Source: Syntrophaceae bacterium CG2_30_49_12
GTDB lineage: Bacteria > Desulfobacterota > Syntrophia > Syntrophales > CG2-30-49-12
Reading direction: 5' to 3'
Assembly (NCBI GenBank): GCA_001873675.1
Contig: MNZP01000201.1
Location: 1-11,900 of the forward strand
Length of the DNA stretch: 11,900 nucleotides
A program made the translations under genes and the position numbers. A model generated the notes under the pieces. The model was given only the letters and a program-made list of their open reading frames with translations, ran no database searches and was not told where the DNA came from. Below are positions 1-7,400 of the stretch, piece by piece (position 1 is the first letter of the stretch; each line of letters opens with the position of its first letter).

Positions 1-59
1 TCATCCTTAAGGCGCAGGAAAAGTGGGATGAGGTGGCCACAAGATACGACTTCATTTAA
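1..59 (+). CDS. C-terminal tail of an unidentified protein (partial, cut by window start)
   Basis: Reading frame 3 is open from the first base and ends at TAA 57-59, giving ILKAQEKWDEVATRYDFI. The composition (amphipathic, Trp and Tyr near the end, no low-complexity run) looks like a genuine protein C-terminus rather than chance, but 18 residues are too few to name a family. It lies on the same strand as the mutase gene 312 bases downstream. A cobalamin-binding small subunit or another CoA-metabolism enzyme would fit the position, but nothing visible decides this. Confidence 0.5.
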   Translation, partial: ILKAQEKWDEVATRYDFI

Positions 60-76
60 TCTCGCTTAGTTTTGCC

Positions 77-220
77 GTAACTATTCAGGTTCAAAGTTCC
101 GGGGTTCACGGTTCAAGGTTAGACGTGGATTCCTATTGCTGGCTATCTCAAGAAATATGAAGAGCGCAAGCCAATCAGCCGTGAACCCTGAACCGTGAAC
201 CTGACAACCTGAGTAGTTAC
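77..220. repeat. 144-bp inverted-repeat element with heptamer-built arms
   Basis: The left end reads GTAACTATTCAGGTT (77-91). The right end, read on the other strand from 220, is GTAACTACTCAGGTT. Inside the left end are five 7-bp units of the type aaGGTTC (87-121). Inside the right end are three perfect-register 7-bp units ending GAACC (181-201) plus one variant (202-208), complementary to the left units. The arms flank a ~55-base non-repetitive core. The direct repeat ACTATTC (80-86, 219-225) touches both ends. There is no ORF of note inside. The same terminal motif recurs at 10177-10197, so this looks like a dispersed, non-autonomous element. Confidence 0.75.
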
Positions 221-358
221 TATTCGCAAAGCCCCTCATACCGGTTCGCAAAGCGGGGATAGATATTATATACATACAAGCTTGTAGAGCCCCTCCATAC
301 AGAGCGGGGACCGAGACAACGCGAGATTCTTAATCTTGGAAGCGACTTCAACCTGAAT

Positions 359-368
359 AGGAGGTGAT
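359..368 (+). promoter_or_regulatory. Strong ribosome binding site of the mutase gene
   Basis: AGGAGGTGAT is a near-complete match to the anti-Shine-Dalgarno sequence. It ends 3 bases before the ATG at 372, and the AGGAGG core sits 7 bases from it. It fixes the start codon and implies efficient translation. Confidence 0.85.
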
Positions 369-371
369 ATT

Positions 372-2111
372 ATGAAAAAAGATGATCGGAAGGCAATAGA
401 GGGGAGAGAAAAGCGATGGAAGGAAACCACTCTCAAGACAAGTCTTGAGAAACTAAAAAGGGACAAACCTTATACTCGGATTCATACTCCACTTGATCTT
501 AGGGAGGACTGGAATTTTTTGGATGACGTGGGTTTCCCTGGTGAATACCCCTTTACCCGATCAAGTTTCGCGACTTTCAATCCCCCTTCGGACAGAGGCA
601 TAGACTCCGGCGCCATAGTATCCAGTGGTGTCAGGTCAAGAGCGGGAGAGTACAGTGGGTTCGGCAGGGCCGAAGATACTCGCGACCTCTGGCGCAGTGA
701 AGGCCGGAGGGGAGCCAACATCGCCTTCGATCTGCCGACGCAGTGCGGCTACGATTCTGATGATCCTCTTGTTAAGGGAGAAGTGGGGGGTACGGGTGTG
801 GCGATAGATACTTTACAAGACTTTGCCACTCTGTATGAAGCTTTTGAAGGGGTGGTAACACTCGACCAGATGGCATCCAACTGGACCATAAATGCGCCCG
901 TTAACATAATCCTGGCTATGTACATTGCTTTGGCAGAAAAGCAAGGTGTTCCCATAGCCAAACTCAGGGGAACCCCCCAGAACGATATTCTGAAGGAAAT
1001 ATTAGGGAGGGGTACCCACATATTTCCTGTGGATCCTTCCATGAGGATGATACGTGACACCATAACGTTCTGCACAAAATACATGCCTCTATTCAACACC
1101 ATCAGCATTTCCGGGGACCACATGCGGCAGGCCGGTGCACTGACTCAACCACAGATAATAGCCTTAACATTTTCCAATGCCATCGCCTACATCAAATTAG
1201 GACTGTCCACAGGGTTAAGTATAGATGAGTTTGTGCCGCGTTTCACCTTTCTCGGCTTAGGAGGCGGCCCCGAGTTTTTCCGTGAGATAGCTATGTGGCG
1301 GGCCGCCAGAAGGATGTGGGCAAAGATCATGAAAGAACGCTTTGGCGCCGCCAGTCAGAGAATAATGATGTTGCGCTCCGCATATTCCGCCAGACATGAC
1401 GCCGACTGGTGCACAAAACAACGGCCCTTAAACAATTTAATCCGTAGCGTTATCGGGGGTATTGCGGGATGCTTCTCCGGTGGTCAAGCCTCAGGAGGCA
1501 TACCTTTTGATGAGCCTCTGGGGCTCGGCTGGAGTTACGAGGCACGGCAGCTTAGAGATGACGCCACCAGGATAATGAGGTATGAATCTCATCTGGAGGA
1601 AGTGATTGATCCGCTGGCGGGTTCCTACTATGTAGAATCTTTGACCGACGAGATCGAGGGAGAGGCATGGAAGCTCATCAACGAAATTGACTCTTTGGGC
1701 GGGGCCGTGGAGACCATCAAGAGCGGCTGGTCTCAACGTCTGATGGCACGTCAGGCCTGGGAACGTCAGGCCCAGATAGAACGGGGTGAGACAATAGTTG
1801 TGGGAGTTAATAAATTCACGGGCGAAAACGAACTCGAAGTGCTGCCCCAGATGATCGTGGCCCATCCCTACGATGCCAAAAAGAGGGTGGAGGCGGAAGA
1901 ATTACAGATTGCCGAACTGAAGAAAATCAAGGCCGGGAGAGACAATAGCCTGGTACGTTCCGAACTCAAAACGATAGAAGATGCCGCTAAAAGGGAAAAC
2001 GAAAATCTGATCCCCTATCTCGTTGATGCGGTCAAGGCACAGGTCACACTCGGTGAGATATGCGGAGTATTGAGGAACGTTTTTGGGGAGTATCAGGAGA
2101 CGGGCCTTTGA
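372..2111 (+). CDS. Divergent coenzyme-B12-dependent acyl-CoA mutase, large subunit (methylmalonyl-CoA mutase family)
   Basis: This is the substrate-binding TIM-barrel subunit of an adenosylcobalamin acyl-CoA mutase (carbon-skeleton rearrangement). At 579 aa it matches family large subunits that lack the fused cobalamin-binding domain, so a separate small subunit is needed; none is visible here. Family blocks are plain: FPGEYPFTR (55-63), GEYSGFG (92-98), AFDLPTQCGYDSD (118-130), TPQNDILKE (201-209), SISGDHMRQAGA (245-256), VIDPLAGSYYVE (411-422), GVNKF (478-482). Aligned by eye to Propionibacterium methylmalonyl-CoA mutase, Tyr89, Gln197, Arg207 and His244 are kept (Y94, Q203, R213, H250). 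Tyr243 is Asp249, the THSQTSG stretch is SAYSARH (336-342), TQSLHTNS is GQASGGIP (371-378), and about 15 residues are inserted around 71-88. The kept Tyr/Arg pair suggests a carboxylated acyl-CoA, but the true substrate is unknown. Start chosen by the RBS at 359-368. Confidence 0.88.
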   Translation: MKKDDRKAIEGREKRWKETTLKTSLEKLKRDKPYTRIHTPLDLREDWNFLDDVGFPGEYPFTRSSFATFNPPSDRGIDSGAIVSSGVRSRAGEYSGFGRAEDTRDLWRSEGRRGANIAFDLPTQCGYDSDDPLVKGEVGGTGVAIDTLQDFATLYEAFEGVVTLDQMASNWTINAPVNIILAMYIALAEKQGVPIAKLRGTPQNDILKEILGRGTHIFPVDPSMRMIRDTITFCTKYMPLFNTISISGDHMRQAGALTQPQIIALTFSNAIAYIKLGLSTGLSIDEFVPRFTFLGLGGGPEFFREIAMWRAARRMWAKIMKERFGAASQRIMMLRSAYSARHDADWCTKQRPLNNLIRSVIGGIAGCFSGGQASGGIPFDEPLGLGWSYEARQLRDDATRIMRYESHLEEVIDPLAGSYYVESLTDEIEGEAWKLINEIDSLGGAVETIKSGWSQRLMARQAWERQAQIERGETIVVGVNKFTGENELEVLPQMIVAHPYDAKKRVEAEELQIAELKKIKAGRDNSLVRSELKTIEDAAKRENENLIPYLVDAVKAQVTLGEICGVLRNVFGEYQETGL

Positions 2112-2127
2112 TAAAAAGGCTCGTCTC
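2097..2127 (+). terminator. Long hairpin across the mutase stop codon (possible terminator or mRNA-stabilising stem)
   Basis: GAGACGGGCCTTT (2097-2109) pairs with AAAGGCTCGTCTC (2115-2127): 13 base pairs including one G-U, around the five-base loop GATAA. The TGA stop (2109-2111) lies at the stem top and loop. There is no U-tract after it, so a classical intrinsic terminator is not supported. A factor-dependent end or 3' stabiliser is possible. Confidence 0.55.
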
Positions 2128-2250
2128 CCACAGAGTACAATTGTAACCTCTTAATCTTTTCCTTGTTCATCCATAATATATTATGCTAAGTTTACTGCAG
2201 ATTTTTTGCTCAAGATTTTTTCTCTTGAATCGCCGGAAATAATTGTTATG
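2112..2250 (+). promoter_or_regulatory. Likely promoter/operator region of the moaC operon with two perfect palindromes
   Basis: This AT-rich gap separates the mutase hairpin from moaC. It contains two perfect palindromes: TACAATTGTA (2136-2145) and CATAATATATTATG (2172-2185). The second overlaps any plausible -10 element, as expected for an operator. No convincing -35/-10 pair with 17-base spacing was found, so the promoter itself is inferred from position. A TTG codon at 2206 opens the moaC frame further upstream, but the MoaC family start is at 2248/2251. Confidence 0.35.
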
Positions 2251-2730
2251 ATGCCTGAACTGTCCCACCTTGACAAAAAAGGCGAAGCAAGAATGGTGGA
2301 CGTAACCACAAAGGATACCACCCTCCGGGAGGCGCTGGCCCGGGGGAAGGTCCTGATGCGTCCCGATACCGTCGCGGCAATAGAAACGGGTGGCATGCCC
2401 AAGGGAGATGTTTTTGGCGTCGCAAGGATTGCAGGGGTTATGGCCGCCAAGAAGACAGGCGAACTGATCCCCCTATGTCACCCCCTGGAGCTGACAGCAA
2501 TTGACATTCAATTTTCCACTAATGTCCGAGAGGGAGAAATTGTTATTGAGGCAAAGGTGAAAACCATTGGAAGAACAGGTGTGGAGATGGAGGCCATGAC
2601 AGCGGTCAGCGTGGCCGCCCTGACGATTTACGATATGTGTAAATCTGCCGACAGGGAAATGATTCTTACGGATATCAAGTTAATCAAAAAGTACGGCGGT
2701 AAAAGCGCTCCCTTTGTAATAAATGTGTAA
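2251..2730 (+). CDS. moaC: Cyclic pyranopterin monophosphate synthase MoaC (molybdenum cofactor synthesis)
   Basis: MoaC acts with the radical SAM enzyme MoaA in the first step of molybdopterin synthesis, converting the 3',8-cyclo-GTP made by MoaA to cyclic pyranopterin monophosphate in the cytoplasm. With the start at 2251 the protein is 159 aa, the usual size. The key residues known from E. coli fall at identical numbers: K51 (MPKGDV), H77 (LCHPL), E112 and E114 (GVEMEA), D128 and K131 (YDMCK). That match, plus the conserved opening LSHLDKKGEARMVDV, argues for 2251 (or the adjacent ATG at 2248) rather than the upstream TTG at 2206. No strong Shine-Dalgarno is seen. It is the first gene of a + strand operon; the next gene begins 35 bases on. 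No other moa gene is in the window, so cofactor genes are scattered or this gene has been captured by another operon. Confidence 0.96.
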   Translation: MPELSHLDKKGEARMVDVTTKDTTLREALARGKVLMRPDTVAAIETGGMPKGDVFGVARIAGVMAAKKTGELIPLCHPLELTAIDIQFSTNVREGEIVIEAKVKTIGRTGVEMEAMTAVSVAALTIYDMCKSADREMILTDIKLIKKYGGKSAPFVINV

Positions 2731-2765
2731 TTGGGGATCTTCAGGAGAAAGGAAGATTTTTTGCA

Positions 2766-3101
2766 ATGAATTTTGGGAAATCCGGGAATGATGCTGTGGA
2801 TGAATACGCTAAGAGTTCGCCAATTTCAGCGGTGGAGGATGCCATTGAAAAAAAACTCGCAGACATCGCTACAGTTTTGTGCCCGGCCGGTACACGAAAA
2901 AGTAGGTTGTATGAAGAAATCCTGTCCATGTTCGAGAGATGCCTGTTCAAGATTGCCTTAAAACGCTCCAACAACGTGAAGAGCGCCGCCGCCACTTACC
3001 TCGGAATCAACAGGAATACCTTCCAGAAGAAAATGGTCAAACTCGGCATCAACTGTGAAAAAAGCAAAGTAAAAAGTAATACTAAGCGCCATGGTGGATA
3101 A
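2766..3101 (+). CDS. Small stand-alone protein with Fis-type DNA-binding domain
   Basis: A 111-aa protein whose C-terminal part is a Fis-type helix-turn-helix (residues ~52-95): a helix FERCLFKIALKRSNN, then VKSAAATYLGINRNTFQKKMVKLGI, which matches the Fis pattern N...AA..LGINR.T...K. The N-terminal ~50 residues are variable and acidic, about the place where Fis carries its beta-arm. No AAA+ or receiver domain is present, so this is not an NtrC fragment in any obvious way. It probably binds DNA as a dimer; the target is unknown, perhaps its own operon. The RBS is AGGAGA/GGAAG at 2743-2755. The last 11 bases overlap the start of the next gene, so translation is coupled. The C-terminal tail (KSKVKSNTKRHGG) is encoded by a weak 7-bp-periodic A-rich stretch (3061-3081) and may be a recent addition. 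Confidence 0.8.
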   Translation: MNFGKSGNDAVDEYAKSSPISAVEDAIEKKLADIATVLCPAGTRKSRLYEEILSMFERCLFKIALKRSNNVKSAAATYLGINRNTFQKKMVKLGINCEKSKVKSNTKRHGG

Positions 3102-4359
3102 AATGGAAATGACCTCGCCGCCTAAGGCCTGCCTTGACACAGGAAAGGTCAGGCAACTGATGGAAAAAGGGGTTACGATTCATAACCCCTGGGCTGTTGA
3201 GATCGGTAAAGAGGTGCAGAATGAGCGTATTTCCGGTGATGGGGTTGTTCTTTATAGTGGAACCAAAATTTATGGCGAAAAAACTTCGATCTCTTCCGGG
3301 GCAAAGTTAGGATATGAGTCACCGGTAACCGTAGACAATTGCCAGATTGGACCGGAGGTGGAGTTAAAGGGGGGATTCTTTGCCTCTTCTGTCTTTCTGG
3401 AAAAGGTCAGTATGGGAAGCGGCGCCCAGGTCAGAGGTAGTTGTATCCTGGAGGAAGAGGCCAGGGGAGGCCATAGTGTGGGTTTGAAGCAGACTATCCT
3501 CTTCCCCTTTGTTACCCTGGGTAGCCTGATCAATTTTTGTGACTGTCTCATGGCGGGAGGCGCCAGTCGAAAGAATCACAGCGAGGTGGGCAGTTCTTAC
3601 ATACATTTCAATTACACACCGCAGCAGGACAAAGCCACCCCTTCCCTCATCGGTGATGTGCCGCGGGGGGTCATGTTAAACCAGCCCCCTATTTTTCTCG
3701 GCGGCCAGGGAGGCCTCGTTGGACCGGTGAGGATCGGCTACGGTACAGTTCTCGCGGCGGGAACTGTCTACCGCAAGGATTGTCCTGAGGGGGGCAAGTT
3801 GTTGATTGAAGGAAGCAACCTGTCTCGTGAAAAGATATTTCACCCGGGGCTTTACGGGGATATCAGGGGAATGGTTTATAATAACATCTACTATCTGGCC
3901 AACCTTCTCGCCCTGAGGCAGTGGTATATTCATGTCCGTCAGCCCTTTTTCCAACCCGATGGGCAGAGTGAACAACTGTATGCCGGGGCAATAGAGAAAC
4001 TGGATTCTGCTATTGGCGAAAGATTAAGACAATTCCAGGCCCTTTCCGAAAAGATGGAAAGATCCCTGGAACTGGGTAAGGATCTGCTGAGGGGGAAAAG
4101 GCGTGAGATGCTTCTCAGTCAACAAGGGGAACTCCTTAAGAATTGGCCGGCAATAAAAGGCTGTTTCACTGGCGGGTATGAAGAGGCTGTTGATCTGAAA
4201 AATAGAGATACCTTCCTTTCGATCATCCTTCGCCAGATAGAGGAAGAGGGAAAGAACTATGTAAAAGTCATTCAGGGACTGGACAGCCGTGCCTCTACCA
4301 TTGGCACGACATGGCTTCAGAACATCGTGGATAAAATAAGAGACATGGCATTAACATAA
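3091..4359 (+). CDS. GlmU-like left-handed beta-helix (hexapeptide repeat) protein without pyrophosphorylase domain
   Basis: A 422-aa protein. Residues ~27-235 form a left-handed parallel beta-helix resembling the C-terminal acetyltransferase domain of GlmU: GVTIHNPWAVEIG (27-39), IYGEKTSISSGAKLG (60-74), VDNCQIGPEVELKGG (81-95), MGSGAQVRGSCIL (108-120), NHSEVGSSYIHFNY (162-175, recalling the GlmU segment ending CNYDG), SLIGDV (185-190), VGPVRIGYGTVLAAGTVYRKD (210-230). Residues ~250-420 are predicted helical and not recognised. The uridylyltransferase half of GlmU is absent. It could be a sugar-amine acyltransferase, a sugar-nucleotide-binding scaffold, or a structural partner. It sits between a Fis-type regulator (11-base overlap) and the giant GlmS-like gene (46 bases on), so a joint role in amino-sugar metabolism is inferred. 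The start may be 3091 or the ATG at 3103; the first is used because of the coupled overlap. Confidence 0.75.
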   Translation: MVDKMEMTSPPKACLDTGKVRQLMEKGVTIHNPWAVEIGKEVQNERISGDGVVLYSGTKIYGEKTSISSGAKLGYESPVTVDNCQIGPEVELKGGFFASSVFLEKVSMGSGAQVRGSCILEEEARGGHSVGLKQTILFPFVTLGSLINFCDCLMAGGASRKNHSEVGSSYIHFNYTPQQDKATPSLIGDVPRGVMLNQPPIFLGGQGGLVGPVRIGYGTVLAAGTVYRKDCPEGGKLLIEGSNLSREKIFHPGLYGDIRGMVYNNIYYLANLLALRQWYIHVRQPFFQPDGQSEQLYAGAIEKLDSAIGERLRQFQALSEKMERSLELGKDLLRGKRREMLLSQQGELLKNWPAIKGCFTGGYEEAVDLKNRDTFLSIILRQIEEEGKNYVKVIQGLDSRASTIGTTWLQNIVDKIRDMALT

Positions 4360-4378
4360 GTCATATGTCGTATGACCA
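4358..4378. repeat. Short heptamer remnant and small palindrome before the GlmS-like gene
   Basis: Three 7-bp units follow the previous stop codon: AAGTCAT, ATGTCGT, ATGACCA. They contain the hairpin GTCATA-TGTCG-TATGAC (4360-4376). The units are the same type as those inside the next gene at 4456-4511, so the two probably come from one expansion or insertion. Confidence 0.55.
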
Positions 4379-4405
4379 TTAGATAGGTAGGAAGGAAGAA
4401 TAGAG

Positions 4406-7400
4406 ATGTGCGGTTTTGCCGGCATCATCACCGTTAAAAGGGGTGACACCCGTATCAGTCATCAGTCGTCAGTCATCAGTCATATGACTTATGACTTACG
4501 ACTTACGACTTACATCCAACTCTTCGATAAAATCAGGGAAAACGATATGAAGGCCCTGCTTGTCGGCTCTGTTCCCCTGGAGCATTATCTGGGTGGGAGG
4601 GGATACTTAGAGGAAATGGAAAAGGGTATCCTCCAGTTAAAAGGGGAGAAAAACTCTCAGAACCTCTTTTTTCATCCTGAGATAGCCTGCCGGATGTCCA
4701 ACCTTTCCGAAGAAATCGGTCTGTTTATCTCCGGGGAAGAAAAGCTCCTCGAAGAGAATGCCAGTCGTTTTTTAACCGAAGAAATGGAGACCATAAACAG
4801 CAGGCTCGTCCTGATGAAGGATATCCAATGGAGTCTTCAGAAGGATATTCTTGATAATATTGAAAAGATCGCCGCCCTGACGGAAACGAATGGAGTTGAG
4901 GAAATCCCGCCTGCGGCATTTAAAAAATATAGAAAAATTAACTTTCTCCTGAATTGCATAGAGCGTCTCGAGGTTCGGGGCAGGGATTCGGCAGGAATTC
5001 AGCTTTCCTTTACCATTCATGACGGCGCTGTGTTTGATGAGGTAAAGGCAAACCTTAAAGAAAAAGGTCTGTATGAAGATTTTTTGCAGAGGACCAAAAC
5101 CGGAGACCTGATCAGCGGTTGCATCAGCCTTTCTGGGGGACCGCAACCAGGGAAAAACCCGCCGGATGGCGCCACTACGGTTTCATTTACCTATAAGACC
5201 TCCTCCATTGTCGGGGAACTGGGCCGGAATATCAGAGACTTGAAAGAAACTATTACCATGGATCGCATCTTACAGGAGTTTGCCAGGCAAGAGGCGGTCT
5301 TTGAAACGTCTCTTGCCCATACACGCTGGGCATCAGTAGGCGCCATAACGGAAGAAAACTGCCATCCCGTCAACAACTTTACCCTCCGTAAAAACCGCAA
5401 TGGCGAGACAGAAGGGGAGACGATAAAAAACTATCCTTTCTACGGTACAGGAAACTGGACGATCAGCGTCGTCCTGAACGGAGATATCGACAATTATCAG
5501 ACGCTGCGGGATACCCTCGAAGCAGAGGGGACCGTGTTTCCACCGGGGGTCACAACAGATACGAAGATCATTCCCCTGCATATTGAAAAATATCTTTCAA
5601 AAGGATACGACCTTACCGAGGCGTTCAGGCTGGCGGTAAATGACTTCGAAGGTTCCCACGCCATCGCCATGGTAAGCGATGTGGAAGCGGGAAAAGTCTT
5701 CCTCGCTCTCTCGGGAAGCGGGCAGTCAATTTATGTAGGTCTCACCCCCGACCAATATATCTTCTCCTCAGAGCTGTACGGCCTGGTAGAGGGGGGTCCC
5801 TTTTTTCTTAAAATGGACGGGGATAAGCCTGCCGGAAATGGCGAAACGTCCGGTCAGATCTTCACTCTCGATCAGGACTCAGAGGGCGGTCTCTCAGGTA
5901 TCCGGGCCCTCAGTTATGATGGGACGTCTTTAACCATTCAACCGGAGGATATCCGGAAGGCCGAGATTACCACCCGTGATATCTATCGTGGAGATTACCC
6001 CCATTACTTCCTGAAAGAAATTACAGAATCGTCCGGTTCTATGAAAAAGACACTGCGGGGCAAGTACCGCATCTCCGAAGGACAGAAGGGTGGAAGAGCG
6101 GTTATTTTCAATCTCGGCAGGGACGTTATCCCGGAAAAATTGAGAGATGCCCTTATTCGTGATGAGATCCGAAATATTATTGTCATCGGTCATGGCACGG
6201 CGGCTGTAGCCGGTGCAGCTATCGCCGAGGCCTTTGTACGTTATCTGAAAGATACCCCCATCAGGATTGAGGCCAGGATAGCCTCTGAACTGAGCGGATT
6301 TTTTCTGAGAGATGATATGAGGGATACACTTGTTATTCCTGTCACCCAGTCAGGCACAACAACAGATACCAATCGTGCCGTCGCGATGGCCGTGGAGCGG
6401 GGAGCAACCGTCATTGCTATCGTCAACAGGAGACAGTCCGACGTAACCACCAGGGCCAACGGAGTCTTCTACACCAGTGACGGCAGAGACATCGAGATGT
6501 CGGTGGCCTCAACCAAGGCATTTTACTCCCAGATTGTTGCCGGTCATCTCCTGGCCCTCTTTTTCGCTCAGCTCTTGCAGACCATTTCCGATGATACTAT
6601 TGCCGGGGAACTCCTCTGTCTGGAACAGGCCCCGGAGGTTATGAGACGGGTCCTGGAGAAAAAAGAGGAAATCGGGCAATCTGCCCGGAACCTGGCCAGA
6701 CAGAAGAGATTCTGGGCCGTGGTAGGAAGCGGTCCGAACAAGGTAGCGGCAGATGAGATCAGGATCAAGTTGAGCGAGCTGTGTTATGCAACTATATCTT
6801 CGGATGTGGTGGAAAACAAAAAGCACATTGATCTTTCCGCAGAACCTCTGATCATTGTCTGTGCGGCAGGCAATGGGGAGACGGTAATCGGAGATATCAT
6901 TAAAGATGTGGCCATCTTCAAGGCCCACAGGGCGAGCGTGATTGTTTTTGCCGATGAGGGTGATGACCGGTTCAACGGGATAGCCGATGCGGTAATCGGG
7001 ATACCTAAGGCGCCGTTACCCATACCCGTCATTCTCAACACTCTCACGGGACATCTATGGGGCTACTATGCCGCCCGCAGTATTGACGAAGATGCCCTGT
7101 TCTTTCGGGAGTTCAGAAGTCGCCTCAATCAGATGATGGTTGAACATGAGAAAAAGAATTACTCCCTTTACGAGAAGATCGCCGACAGGGGTTTTCGGAG
7201 GATGGTGGGGGATTTTTCTGTCAGATTCAATCAGATGAGGAGCAACGGCTCTTTCTTTCAGACCGGTGTCAAGACCATCTCCGATATCCTCCTTCTACTG
7301 AAATATGCCGCGGGGAAACTGCCTCTCGAAGACTTCTGGCATGATTTCGAAGGGAAAGACGGCATCACCTCTCCCATTGACATGCTGGATATCGCCCTTG

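Larger units (their letters stand above)
60..371. other. Intergenic leader of the mutase gene: inverted-repeat element, repeated CCCC/GGGG motifs, RBS
   Basis: This gap holds three things. First, a 144-bp inverted-repeat element (77-220, listed separately). Second, two copies of a motif AGCCCCTC-ATAC...AGCGGGGA, at about 230-258 and 288-310; each can pair CCCC with GGGG, and in the second TC also pairs with GA around a CATACA loop. The first copy is bracketed by the direct repeat TTCGCAAAGC (223-232 and 245-254). Third, a strong Shine-Dalgarno AGGAGGTGAT at 359-368. A weak promoter-like pair is TTCGCA (245-250), 16 bases, TATATA (267-272). I saw no cobalamin-riboswitch core. Confidence 0.5.

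Noticed and set aside
60..371. Cobalamin riboswitch before the B12-dependent mutase
   Set aside because: No B12-box-like core or the expected multi-stem fold was recognisable; the space is largely taken up by the repeat element and short GC motifs.
749..1123. Antisense open frames within the mutase, and similar ones at 1491-1865, 4772-5146, 6509-6928, 8235-8774, 9447-9815
   Set aside because: They mirror strongly conserved genes on the other strand and show no family features or RBS of their own.
372..2111. Ordinary methylmalonyl-CoA mutase annotation
   Set aside because: Tyr243 and the CoA-channel blocks are changed and there is an insertion, so naming the substrate is not justified.
2206..2250. 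MoaC starting at TTG 2206
   Set aside because: Start at 2251 places all key residues at the same numbers as in E. coli MoaC; the extra 15 residues do not look conserved.
4456..4513. CRISPR array
   Set aside because: Units are 7 bp in direct tandem without spacers, and half are inverted. This is not CRISPR structure.
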